From: a virus
Length of the DNA: 41,138 nt
Reading direction: 5' to 3' (one strand)
Virus record (IMG/VR): IMGVR_UViG_3300044624_002199
Location: 1-41,138 of that record
Shown here: positions 1-6,702 of the stretch, one piece after another
How positions within the stretch are numbered: position 1 is the first letter of the stretch
How the letters are laid out: each line of letters begins with the position of its first letter
The notes under the pieces: generated by a model
Databases searched by the model: none
Told to the model about the DNA's origin: nothing
The model's input: only the letters and a program-made list of their open reading frames with translations
Made by a program: the position numbers and the translations under genes

Positions 1-1
1 A

Positions 2-82
2 ACAGCCAACGCATCAGGCGGTTTGAACATTGGTATTCCAACAGCAAACGTATCAAACATTGCATCTTTCCAAACTATCTAA
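2..82 (+). CDS. C-terminal fragment of a probable virion structural protein
   Basis: An open frame enters from the left edge and stops at TAA 80-82, leaving 26 codons. The visible tail contains GGLNIGIPTANVSNIA, which is rich in Gly, Asn, Ala and Thr and lacks charge, like the C-terminus of a phage fibre, whisker or baseplate protein. A strong hairpin terminator follows 25 bases later, so this is the last gene of its transcript. Too little remains to name a family. The structural assignment is inference from composition and phage context. Confidence 0.5.
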   Translation, partial: TANASGGLNIGIPTANVSNIASFQTI

Positions 83-107
83 TTAGTTTAGAAATTGTAA
101 TACAACT

Positions 108-137
108 AACCCTGGATTTATTCCAGGGTTTTTTATT
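108..137 (+). terminator. Intrinsic (Rho-independent) terminator
   Basis: A perfect 9-bp stem, AACCCTGGA (108-116) with TCCAGGGTT (122-130), encloses a 5-nt loop and runs into a T-rich tract. It sits between the structural gene ending at 82 and the next gene at 149. This is the clearest terminator in the window. Confidence 0.9.
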
Positions 138-148
138 GGCGGTTAAAT

Positions 149-397
149 ATGCACATAATGAAATATGTGTACGAAAGTCCCGATTCTGGTCGAACAGTTT
201 ACAAACGAGAGCCAGGATCACCAGATCGAGTTGTGGTCAAAGACGAAACTGAACAAGAACGCGATGCCACTAACCGCTGGACCGCCTGGCGAGATATTTT
301 GCGGGCAGCCAAGTATAATCCAGCACTAAGCGAGGCGCTGGATCGTGCTCAAATAATCTATGAACTAAGCAGGCAGGATCAAATTGATAAAGGTTAA
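149..397 (+). CDS. Conserved phage hypothetical protein (YESPD type)
   Basis: An 82-residue soluble, highly charged protein. The N-terminal KYVYESPDSGRTVYKRE resembles a short hypothetical protein that I recall from marine T4-like phages; no function is known to me. Two starts are possible. ATG 149 has a GGCGG purine run 6 bases upstream. ATG 158 begins MKYVYES and fits the remembered family start better. A TAAATA element (144-149) overlaps the first ATG, so a transcript starting about 6 bases later would carry only the second. The gene overlaps the next by 14 bases. Confidence 0.75.
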   Translation: MHIMKYVYESPDSGRTVYKREPGSPDRVVVKDETEQERDATNRWTAWRDILRAAKYNPALSEALDRAQIIYELSRQDQIDKG

Positions 398-809
398 GGT
401 CCGCACTTACTTTGACATCACCGCCACTGGAGTAACTGGTCATTATCGTCCTGCACGTGGACCATTTCGTGATCGTGCTGGACAAGAAATAAACAATTCT
501 GATTCGTGGAATCGTGCTAGAAATCAACAGCGCAATTGGGAAACACTCACACAACTGATCAGTTTACGAACACAGATTGATAATGTTGTAGAGCCGTTGC
601 AGAATCAAGAGGAGTGGCATTTTGAATTCACTACAGAAACTGAGGTATTCAATGATGGAACCGATCCTGTAGGTGTATTAAAAGCTGATTCCGATGGAGT
701 ACCCATGTTGATCTCGTTAGATAACCGCGCAGATATTGATTACGTGCTGATCACATCCGGCACCCGACAGAATATCTGGTTTGCATCTGAAACCATAAAT
801 ATAGAATAG
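384..809 (+). CDS. Conserved phage hypothetical protein
   Basis: A 141-residue protein with a TTG start inside the end of the previous gene, so translation is probably coupled. It opens KVRTYFDITATGVTGHYRP and contains RARNQQRNWETLTQLISLRTQ. From memory this resembles a protein common in marine myoviruses that sits near virion genes. It has no membrane segment or signal peptide and no recognisable catalytic motif. Strand, length and composition support a real gene, but the function is unknown to me. Confidence 0.75.
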   Translation: MIKVKVRTYFDITATGVTGHYRPARGPFRDRAGQEINNSDSWNRARNQQRNWETLTQLISLRTQIDNVVEPLQNQEEWHFEFTTETEVFNDGTDPVGVLKADSDGVPMLISLDNRADIDYVLITSGTRQNIWFASETINIE

Positions 810-818
810 GAAAATAAT

Positions 819-1082
819 ATGGTTGAAGCCACTGATATTGAAAAAAAGAGCCTGGAAGCACATGTAGAATTATGTGCCGAAAGATATTCAGCGTTAGAAA
901 CACGGCTGGATGACATTGACGAAAGAATTGCTGGTCTAAGCCGAGTGGTCAATGAAGTGCGTGACATGGTGATAAAAATGTCAGAAAAACGCAGTGAACA
1001 GCTAATCGGCTGGGGTCTGGCCGTAATTGGTGCATTGACCGCAACCACTGGATATCTACTGGTACACTACGTCCTTAAATGA
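819..1082 (+). CDS. Small coiled-coil membrane protein, XhlA-like layout
   Basis: An 87-residue protein with a charged heptad-like N-terminal region (about residues 5-58, including ETRLDDIDERIAGLSRVV) followed by one hydrophobic segment near the C-terminus (about 63-84, LIGWGLAVIGALTATTGYLL). This order matches XhlA-type holin accessory proteins, but the resemblance is one of architecture only. A role at the host inner membrane, perhaps in lysis, is inference. AATAGGAAA precedes the ATG, and CATAAATA (794-801), a T4-late-like motif, lies just upstream. The stop overlaps the next start as ATGA. Confidence 0.7.
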   Translation: MVEATDIEKKSLEAHVELCAERYSALETRLDDIDERIAGLSRVVNEVRDMVIKMSEKRSEQLIGWGLAVIGALTATTGYLLVHYVLK

Positions 1083-1576
1083 ACATAGACAAAGAATTTG
1101 AACAAGCTCTAAGAACCGAGCTTAAAGATATCCTGCCCAATACTATTTGGCGCAATGATGATGGAGTATACTCAGTGTTTGGACATTATCGTATTGAACC
1201 AACCCGTCCTGGCTATCGAGTATATTGTTCCGCCACCGAAGTGGGTGTATTTAACAGTACTAAAACAGCATTAAGTTGGTGTATAGCCGACAAGTATCAA
1301 GCATATAATCTAGCCCGAGAATTACTGGAATTAGATACCAAACTAGGTTCATTGACAGCAGACATAGCAGTTAGAACCGCAATAGGAGAACGTAGCTCCA
1401 AATGGGAATTTCGAGATAGTATTGGCACCAAGTTAGAAACCAAGATTATCCGTAAAAAGCAAGTGGAAAATGAACTGGCCAAATGTGTAAACTGGGCTAA
1501 ATATTGTCAACAACGAGGATTTAATAATGAAACTGCAAGAACTGGCCGTAATCAGCCCAACAAAGCAAGCCGCTAA
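1079..1576 (+). CDS. Conserved phage hypothetical protein
   Basis: A 165-residue protein whose ATG overlaps the preceding TGA (ATGA), so it is probably coupled. The middle holds GVFNSTKTALSWCIADKYQ and then a helical, charged region with YNLARELLELDTKL. I recall similar proteins in marine T4-like phages next to a scaffold-like gene. The last 17 codons overlap the next gene in another frame. No catalytic motif, signal peptide or membrane segment is visible. The function is unknown. Confidence 0.75.
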   Translation: MNIDKEFEQALRTELKDILPNTIWRNDDGVYSVFGHYRIEPTRPGYRVYCSATEVGVFNSTKTALSWCIADKYQAYNLARELLELDTKLGSLTADIAVRTAIGERSSKWEFRDSIGTKLETKIIRKKQVENELAKCVNWAKYCQQRGFNNETARTGRNQPNKASR

Positions 1577-2393
1577 GGTTTTCGAAAGTTATTTTGGTAA
1601 TTCTGTTCCTTTTGAACAACTAACCAAACGTCAAGCTCAACACATGTTGACCCGTGTGCGTGGATTGATTAAAGAGCATCGCGGCCAGCCAGCATTCCAT
1701 CGTAGTGAACAAAATCCTGCCTATTTAAAATTGGTTGTTATGGAACAAGGTTTAGCCAGTAAAGTAAATGAAGATATGCCAGTAGCATCAGGCGGAGTTG
1801 CAGCTCCTGCTGTTAATCCCGCGCAAGTGGCAATGAATATGGCCGCAAATAAAAAACAAGCAATGGAGCAGGCTGCTGAACTCGACAAACAAATTAAAGC
1901 ACTAACACAACAAAAGGCCCAGTTGTTACAAAAAGCAAACAATCCAATGGCAGAAAGCCGCCGTCGTATTGCAGAATCAGAAGTACAACAAGCTCAAGTT
2001 GTCTTGGCCTCGCAAGACATGGTTGATCAGGTACAGAAAATGATTGAACAAGTTACTGCTATGCAGTTTAAAGACTTACCGGCACTGGTTGATCAAGTTA
2101 AGAACCAAATTGGTGCTGACCAAGCTATGCAGTTCAACCAAGATGTAACTGGCGCACTTGGCGGCCTAACACAAAATTTACAAGGTAGCAAGACACAACT
2201 CGAAGGCGCACTTGGCGTAGTCACTGGCCAAGCCCCTACAGTTCCGGGTGAAGACATGGGTGCTCCTCCCGCCGACATAGGTGCAGAAGAATTACCAGCC
2301 GAATTACCGGCACCGGGCGAAGAAGAGATTGATGTTGATATCGAAGAACCTGTTGCTGGCGGCGCCGCCGATCTAGGCCGCGCTCGTAGATAA
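1527..2393 (+). CDS. Probable head or scaffold-type virion protein
   Basis: A 288-residue protein starting at ATG 1527, with GAGGA 7 bases upstream inside the previous gene. The N-terminal 80 residues carry a conserved-looking block (RQAQHMLTRVRGLIKEHRG, then NPAYLKLVVMEQGL). Residues about 105-230 are Gln/Ala-rich and strongly helical, like a coiled-coil rod. The tail is acidic and Pro/Glu-rich (PAPGEEEIDVDIEEP) and ends in a basic GRARR. A helical core with an acidic tail is typical of prohead scaffold or internal head proteins. That role is inference; no named family is recognised. Confidence 0.75.
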   Translation: MKLQELAVISPTKQAAKVFESYFGNSVPFEQLTKRQAQHMLTRVRGLIKEHRGQPAFHRSEQNPAYLKLVVMEQGLASKVNEDMPVASGGVAAPAVNPAQVAMNMAANKKQAMEQAAELDKQIKALTQQKAQLLQKANNPMAESRRRIAESEVQQAQVVLASQDMVDQVQKMIEQVTAMQFKDLPALVDQVKNQIGADQAMQFNQDVTGALGGLTQNLQGSKTQLEGALGVVTGQAPTVPGEDMGAPPADIGAEELPAELPAPGEEEIDVDIEEPVAGGAADLGRARR

Positions 2394-2728
2394 TGAGACT
2401 TGTTGAGTTTGCCACGCCAGACTCACAGAAACTTTTAGCATTGACAAAGTTTCTATCTGGTCGTGCTGACGATACCACTGCCAAAAAAGAAATTAGTCAA
2501 GCCGCATTTATTGATCTGGCTCAGAGTCTTGGGGTGAGTATCAATCCTGATGGGTTGGTTGAGTTAATCAGTCAAGAACCACTTAGTAATGTACTAGAAC
2601 CACTTGAACCAAATTCAAGTGTGGTCCGTTTCAAAGGTAATACCGAAGCCACTACTGGTATGAGCGTGGACCAAGCCCGTGCAGTAGTAGATACAAATGC
2701 CAAAGCGGCAATGAAACGCCGACAATAA
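2393..2728 (+). CDS. Conserved phage hypothetical protein
   Basis: A 111-residue protein whose ATG overlaps the preceding stop (TAATG), so it is tightly coupled to the scaffold-like gene. It contains FLSGRADDTTAKKEIS, a predicted helical region, and QEPLSNVLEPLEPNSSVVRF near the middle, and ends in a basic KRRQ. I remember close relatives in marine myoviruses with the same neighbour, which suggests a shared virion assembly role. That is inference; the function is unknown. Confidence 0.75.
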   Translation: MRLVEFATPDSQKLLALTKFLSGRADDTTAKKEISQAAFIDLAQSLGVSINPDGLVELISQEPLSNVLEPLEPNSSVVRFKGNTEATTGMSVDQARAVVDTNAKAAMKRRQ

Positions 2729-2740
2729 AAGGAGCATATT

Positions 2741-2860
2741 ATGTTAGAAACTTTATTTTGGATAGTAGTAGGCGCATTAATAGGGTGGAATTTTCCACAG
2801 CCAGACTTTGCTAAAACAATTCAGGCCAAATTGGTTGACCTTTTTAAGAAAAAACAGTAA
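2741..2860 (+). CDS. 39-residue single-pass membrane protein
   Basis: ATG 2741 follows an excellent AAAGGAGC ribosome site (2727-2734). The peptide begins MLETLFWIVVGALIGWNFPQ, one hydrophobic segment, and ends in a basic KKKQ tail, so the C-terminus is probably cytoplasmic. Tiny proteins of this design are common in marine myoviruses. The role is unknown; a lysis-regulating or membrane-associated function is possible. The 3' end contains TTGGTTGACC, the same 10-mer found in the two early-type promoters further on. Confidence 0.7.
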   Translation: MLETLFWIVVGALIGWNFPQPDFAKTIQAKLVDLFKKKQ

Positions 2861-2868
2861 ACTATAAC
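2835..2868 (+). promoter_or_regulatory. Possible sigma70-like promoter for the exported YYNN protein
   Basis: TTGACC (2835-2840) sits in the same TTGGTTGACC context as the promoters at 17806 and 18130. At 17 bases it faces TAAACT (2858-2863), a 4/6 match to the -10 consensus. TATAAC at 2863-2868 matches better, but the 22-base spacing is too long. The site is weaker than the two clear copies. Confidence 0.35.
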
Positions 2869-2898
2869 AGTCGTAATTTACTGATTGGAGAAACAATC

Positions 2899-3285
2899 AT
2901 GAAGAAGTTAATTGTAGCATTGTGCCTAATTGGTGCCGCCGTATCTTCGCCGGTGTTGGCGTGGAATCACGGATATCGAGGCCCAGCATATTATAATAAT
3001 GGATATTATAATAATGGGTATTACAATAATAAGTATTACAATAATAGGTATAATAATAATTATTGGGTAGCTCCTGCTATTGCCGGTGTGGCAGTCGGAG
3101 TGTTGGCCGCCAATGCTTATTATACACCACCGCCAGTGGTATATGTTCAGCCACCAACTTATTATATTCAACAACCAGCCCCGGCCACGCAAGGCCCACT
3201 GAATCCGCCACCTTTTGGCTATCACTGGCAACAGATTTTAGATGGTGGGTGTAATTGTTACCGTTGGGCAATACTACAGGACTAA
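2899..3285 (+). CDS. Exported YYNN-repeat protein
   Basis: A 128-residue protein with a clean signal peptide (MKKLIVALCLIGAAVSSPVLA, cleavage about residue 21). Next come a Tyr/Asn repeat region (about 31-54), a short hydrophobic Gly/Ala stretch (VAPAIAGVAVGVLAANAYY) and a Pro-rich region. The C-terminal domain (about 95-128) contains GYHWQQILDGGCNCYRW. The layout resembles small bacterial periplasmic or surface proteins more than phage core genes, suggesting acquisition from a host. GGAG at 2887-2890 supports the start. The function is unknown; a periplasmic or outer-surface location is inferred. Confidence 0.75.
   Translation: MKKLIVALCLIGAAVSSPVLAWNHGYRGPAYYNNGYYNNGYYNNKYYNNRYNNNYWVAPAIAGVAVGVLAANAYYTPPPVVYVQPPTYYIQQPAPATQGPLNPPPFGYHWQQILDGGCNCYRWAILQD
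2989..3060 (+). repeat. 15-bp in-frame tandem repeat encoding Tyr-Tyr-Asn-Asn-x
   Basis: Four 15-bp units start at 2989, 3004, 3019 and 3034 (TATTATAATAATGGA and variants), followed by a partial fifth to 3060. Each encodes YYNN plus one residue. Such repeats expand and contract by slippage, so length may vary between relatives. Confidence 0.9.
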
Positions 3286-3287
3286 TA

Positions 3288-3389
3288 ATGAAATTTAATT
3301 TTAATATTGTGATTATGGTGCTACTTGTAGTCATGGTATGGGCCGCTGTGTATTTTAATTTTGTGTCCACAACACACATAAGGATGTAA
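3288..3389 (+). CDS. 33-residue membrane peptide
   Basis: ATG 3288 is 2 bases after the previous stop. The peptide MKFNFNIVIMVLLVVMVWAA and a short tail form one transmembrane segment. The stop (TAA 3387-3389) lies directly before the iscU start, and the AGGA inside its last codons (3381-3384) serves as the iscU ribosome site. No strong ribosome site of its own is seen, so coupling to the upstream gene is likely. The function is unknown. Confidence 0.5.
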   Translation: MKFNFNIVIMVLLVVMVWAAVYFNFVSTTHIRM

Positions 3390-3390
3390 T

Positions 3391-3777
3391 ATGGCATATT
3401 CAGAACAAGTTTTAGATCACTATGAAAATCCAAGAAATGTTGGCAGGATGGATCCGCTAGATCCTACAATAGGTACGGGACTTACCGGGGCCCCGGCTTG
3501 CGGTGACGTGATGAAACTACAAATTAAAGTTGTAGATGGGATTATTACAGATGCAAAGTTTAAAACATATGGCTGTGGGAGTGCGATTGCTTCATCGTCA
3601 CTTGTAACAGAGTGGGTCAAGGGCAAGACTTTAGACCAAGCAGGACAAATTAAAAATTCAGCCATTGCCGAAGAGCTTTCGTTGCCCCCAGTCAAAATTC
3701 ATTGCAGCATTTTGGCCGAAGATGCAATTAAAGCCGCCATAGCAGATTATAGAAATAAACAAAAGAAACTGCCATGA
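3391..3777 (+). CDS. iscU: IscU, Fe-S cluster assembly scaffold
   Basis: A 128-residue protein, the full length of bacterial IscU. It receives sulfur from IscS and builds [2Fe-2S] clusters in the cytoplasm. All ligands are present: Cys37 with Asp39 in GAPACGD, Cys62 in YGCGSAIASSS, and His104-Cys105 in the LPPVKIHCSILAEDAIKAAI block, which also holds the chaperone-recognition LPPVK motif. AGGA ends 6 bases before the ATG. The stop overlaps the iscA start as ATGA. The cysteine desulfurase partner lies 7 kb away between nrdA and nrdB. No hscA, hscB or fdx is seen, so host chaperones would be needed. Confidence 0.95.
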   Translation: MAYSEQVLDHYENPRNVGRMDPLDPTIGTGLTGAPACGDVMKLQIKVVDGIITDAKFKTYGCGSAIASSSLVTEWVKGKTLDQAGQIKNSAIAEELSLPPVKIHCSILAEDAIKAAIADYRNKQKKLP

Positions 3778-4094
3778 TCTCAGTAACACCCATTGCCGCC
3801 AGCAAAATTAAAAATAATCTAGACCGTAGAGGTAGCGGTATAGGCATACGTCTGGGCACAAGAACTACCGGCTGTAGTGGACTTGCTTATGTGTTAGAGT
3901 ACGTGGACACCACAGACAAACACGATGTCGTAATTGACTCTGACGGTTTTAAAATTGTAGTAGATCCCAAAAGTCTGACTATCCTAGATGACCTACTGAT
4001 AGACTATGTGCGCCAAGGACTCAACGAAGGGTTTGAGTTTACCAACCCTGCCGAAAAAGACCGTTGCGGTTGTGGGGAAAGTTTTAGGATTTGA
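3774..4094 (+). CDS. iscA: IscA-type Fe-S carrier (A-type carrier protein)
   Basis: A 106-residue HesB/IscA family protein. The three invariant cysteines are visible: Cys34 in TGCSGLAYVLEYVD, and Cys98 and Cys100 in DRCGCGESF at the C-terminus. A-type carriers take clusters from IscU and pass them to apo-proteins. The ATG overlaps the iscU stop (ATGA), so the pair is translationally coupled, and the iscA stop overlaps the next start. IscA, SufA and ErpA are hard to tell apart by sequence; the symbol follows its coupling to iscU. Confidence 0.92.
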   Translation: MISVTPIAASKIKNNLDRRGSGIGIRLGTRTTGCSGLAYVLEYVDTTDKHDVVIDSDGFKIVVDPKSLTILDDLLIDYVRQGLNEGFEFTNPAEKDRCGCGESFRI

Positions 4095-5014
4095 AGATCA
4101 TTAAAAGTGACAATGGCTTTCCTTATGCTTGGAAAGCTGGCCGTGTTGAACAATTAATAAGAGATATACTAGAACGCAAAGCACAAGACCAACTAGCAGT
4201 TGATTCTGTAATGCTTGTTAATCCCACATGGTTATTGGATCGAGACCTTGCCAAAGAAATACATGACGCTGCTCCAGAATTTATAATCTGTCATGACTTA
4301 GTAGATCCCGCAATACCCCGAGTAAAAAAAATCATTCAAGACAGCGGTGTACCACACTTGTGCATTGGCAACTCCAATCAATGCAGATTGGATTTTTGGG
4401 CTATAGTGTGTGACTTAAACTTTCAGGCATACACTAATGATGAACTAACATTAAATCCAGTGGCAAAAAAATTTATGTGTCTTAATCGTAAGCCACATGC
4501 ACACAGGCAAATACTAATTCATTACCTTAAACAAGTTAAGGAACAGGGATATTTTACAACAGGTGCTGAACATACATTAGTTGACGCCGATATTGGCGAT
4601 CATCCTATACCCAATGATCTTTACACCTTGGGAGATATTGCCACATGGCAGAACTCTTATCTTAACGTTGTCACCGAAACAACATTTAACAATGATGACT
4701 TTTTTATCAGTGAAAAAACTTGGAAACCGGTTATAGGACTACGTCCGTTCTTTGTGTATGGGCAACCAAAATTACGCCAGTATCTTAAAGACCAAGGGTT
4801 TGATACATTTGAAGACATAATTGATTACGCAAGTCTAGCAGGCGAAACTGAGCACGAGTATGCAGAATTAGCAGTAAAAACTATCAATAGTTTAATTGTA
4901 AATTTCAGCCCACGGTTTCAACAAAGATTAATTAACAATCAACACCGATTTCGTAGTTACGTTTATGAGCAATGGAATCGACTATTAAATTTAAATTTGG
5001 CCAACTATGTCTAA
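4091..5014 (+). CDS. Glycosyltransferase-like protein, paralogue 1
   Basis: A 307-residue protein from a TTG start overlapping the iscA stop. The C-terminal half has FFISEKTWKPVIGLRPF and then GFDTF, the pattern of a nucleotide-sugar binding half in GT10/exostosin-like enzymes (E-K-T...KP...G.PF). The same pattern occurs in the genes at 5007 and 34758, so the window has three paralogues. This is the shortest and lacks the DES/YD motif after the GF.TF block that the other two keep. The substrate is unknown. A role in glycosylating host surface or virion is inference, and the enzyme class is only moderately supported. Confidence 0.6.
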   Translation: MKIIKSDNGFPYAWKAGRVEQLIRDILERKAQDQLAVDSVMLVNPTWLLDRDLAKEIHDAAPEFIICHDLVDPAIPRVKKIIQDSGVPHLCIGNSNQCRLDFWAIVCDLNFQAYTNDELTLNPVAKKFMCLNRKPHAHRQILIHYLKQVKEQGYFTTGAEHTLVDADIGDHPIPNDLYTLGDIATWQNSYLNVVTETTFNNDDFFISEKTWKPVIGLRPFFVYGQPKLRQYLKDQGFDTFEDIIDYASLAGETEHEYAELAVKTINSLIVNFSPRFQQRLINNQHRFRSYVYEQWNRLLNLNLANYV

Positions 5015-5972
5015 GCAAGCCGTCGTCATTACTGATACCGATATTATTATTGCGGCTGAATACTTTGCAATCAAAGATAATACCTGTGCCAATAAAGAGT
5101 GGCTGTTGGATATTTTTTCTACCCACTACACCAACCAACATATTACAGTAAATGCTGATGATGGCGAAAATTTAACCGCTAGTGGGTTATTAGAATTTTT
5201 AGAAACACTTTGTGAAACATTTGATATTGACAAAAAGTCTGTAGTAATAAACACGCACAATACTCAATTATGCGAACCATTTACATTTAGCACTAAAACA
5301 CTTGGCGTGTTTGTTAGTGCTAACACACATATTCCTAACTTTGAAAAAGATATTTCACAAGCACAATTTGTAGGCAGTATTATTGGTCGGTTTACCCCAA
5401 CACGCATGCGATTAGCGTACGAATTAGATCAAGCATTCCCGGGAGATGCCTACCTAGTTTTTCAATCACGGTGTTGGTGGCATCACGAGTCTTTCTCAGA
5501 AATATATCAAAAGGAACAAGTATGGTTTGCTGATCGAGCATTTGATACCGACTTAGTTAGTACTGCACGTTCAGGAAGAATACCGCCAGGCGATGCATTT
5601 CAAAGTTATCCTAACTGTTGGAATCATTATCAAATTGAAGTTGTTTGCGAAACAGACCCGTTTGGAGATTTTTGGTTTACTGAAAAAACAGCCAAACCTC
5701 TAGCAACAGGCAAGCCTTTTTTATTAGTTTCTGGCCCAGGCAGTTTAGATCGCATTAAAGAAATGGGCGTTGAAACATTCAGTTCAATTATTGATGAAAG
5801 TTATGATCGAGAATCAACTCCAACAAAAAGAATTCAAGCCATTGTAAATAGTTTACAAATGCTGTATAATAGTACAAACAGATCTGAAAAGATTTTTGAA
5901 ATGTACCGGATTGCCGAACGCAACCAGGAACATTATAAAAAGTACGCAAAAAGTCAAGGGCACAATGTATAA
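5007..5972 (+). CDS. Glycosyltransferase-like protein, paralogue 2
   Basis: A 321-residue protein overlapping paralogue 1 by 8 bases. The diagnostic block is FWFTEKTAKPLATGKPF followed by a Gly-rich turn, then GVETFSSIIDESYDRES and a helical tail, as in GT10-like glycosyltransferases. The N-terminal half has diverged and contains SRCWWHHESFSEIYQKE. The tandem arrangement with paralogue 1 suggests duplication within the phage lineage. The stop overlaps the exonuclease start by 8 bases. Donor and acceptor cannot be read from the sequence. Confidence 0.6.
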   Translation: MSKQAVVITDTDIIIAAEYFAIKDNTCANKEWLLDIFSTHYTNQHITVNADDGENLTASGLLEFLETLCETFDIDKKSVVINTHNTQLCEPFTFSTKTLGVFVSANTHIPNFEKDISQAQFVGSIIGRFTPTRMRLAYELDQAFPGDAYLVFQSRCWWHHESFSEIYQKEQVWFADRAFDTDLVSTARSGRIPPGDAFQSYPNCWNHYQIEVVCETDPFGDFWFTEKTAKPLATGKPFLLVSGPGSLDRIKEMGVETFSSIIDESYDRESTPTKRIQAIVNSLQMLYNSTNRSEKIFEMYRIAERNQEHYKKYAKSQGHNV

Positions 5973-6681
5973 TCCAAAATTCCAATACACTAAACTATCT
6001 CGTAAAGAAGTCAACGGCCGCCGCCTATATGCTACCCCGGATGGCAACAACGTTCCTAGTGTGACTACTATCCTTGATCAAACTAAATCAGAGGAAAAGA
6101 AACAAATATTAGAAAATTGGCGCCGTCGTGTAGGCCATGCTCAGGCGCAAGCAATTACTACAGAAGCTGCCAATCGTGGCACAAGAATGCATACCTACCT
6201 AGAAGGATATGTTAAAGAAGGTGAGCTCAAAGATCGCGGATCAAACCCATTTAGCTGGCCAAGTCACGCCATGGCTCAGGTGGTTATTGATCAGGGATTA
6301 TCTAATGTCAATGAATTTTGGGGAGTAGAAGTTCCATTATATTTTCCTGAAGTTTATGCAGGAACCACTGATTGCGTGGGTTTACATCAGGGCAAAGAAA
6401 GTATTATTGACTTTAAACAAACTAACAAGCCCAAGCGCCGAGACTGGATTGAGGATTACTTTTTACAGCTGGCTGCCTACGCCGAAGCACATGATAAAAT
6501 TCACGGAACTACCATTAATAAAGGTGTTATTTTAATGGCAGTTAAACCCGAACTTGACAGTCAACATGAGATTGTTAAGTCCCCAGAATACCAAGAATTT
6601 GTGGTTGAGGGTGATGAATTTACGCACTGGAAACAAGAATGGTGGAAAAGAGTAGAGGCGTACTATCTGCTAAATAGTTGA
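5965..6681 (+). CDS. PD-(D/E)XK exonuclease, MGME1/phage type
   Basis: A 238-residue protein from ATG 5965; an upstream in-frame ATG at 5896 would overlap the previous gene by 77 bases and is less likely. Motifs in order: RGTRMHTYLEGY (His76), EFWGVEVPLYF (Glu122), YAGTTDCVG (Asp136), SIIDFKQTNKPKRR (Asp149, Lys151) and FLQLAAYAEA. This is the active site of the PD-(D/E)XK exonucleases related to mitochondrial MGME1 and common in marine T4-like phages. The likely role is trimming DNA ends in replication, recombination or host DNA breakdown. Confidence 0.85.
   Translation: MYNPKFQYTKLSRKEVNGRRLYATPDGNNVPSVTTILDQTKSEEKKQILENWRRRVGHAQAQAITTEAANRGTRMHTYLEGYVKEGELKDRGSNPFSWPSHAMAQVVIDQGLSNVNEFWGVEVPLYFPEVYAGTTDCVGLHQGKESIIDFKQTNKPKRRDWIEDYFLQLAAYAEAHDKIHGTTINKGVILMAVKPELDSQHEIVKSPEYQEFVVEGDEFTHWKQEWWKRVEAYYLLNS
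6671..6676 (+). promoter_or_regulatory. TAAATA late-promoter-like element before tail fibre
   Basis: GCTAAATAGT at the end of the exonuclease gene lies 27 bases before the TTG start of the fibre gene. It matches the six-base core of the T4 late promoter TATAAATA and the copies at 27264 and, on the minus strand, 34735. AAGGA at 6690-6694 is the ribosome site. Confidence 0.4.
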
Positions 6682-6702
6682 TATTATCCAAGGACAACTA
6701 AA

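Noticed and set aside
5896-5964. Upstream ATG for the exonuclease
   Set aside because: It would overlap the glycosyltransferase-like gene by 77 bases; ATG 5965 gives an 8-base overlap and the family-like start.
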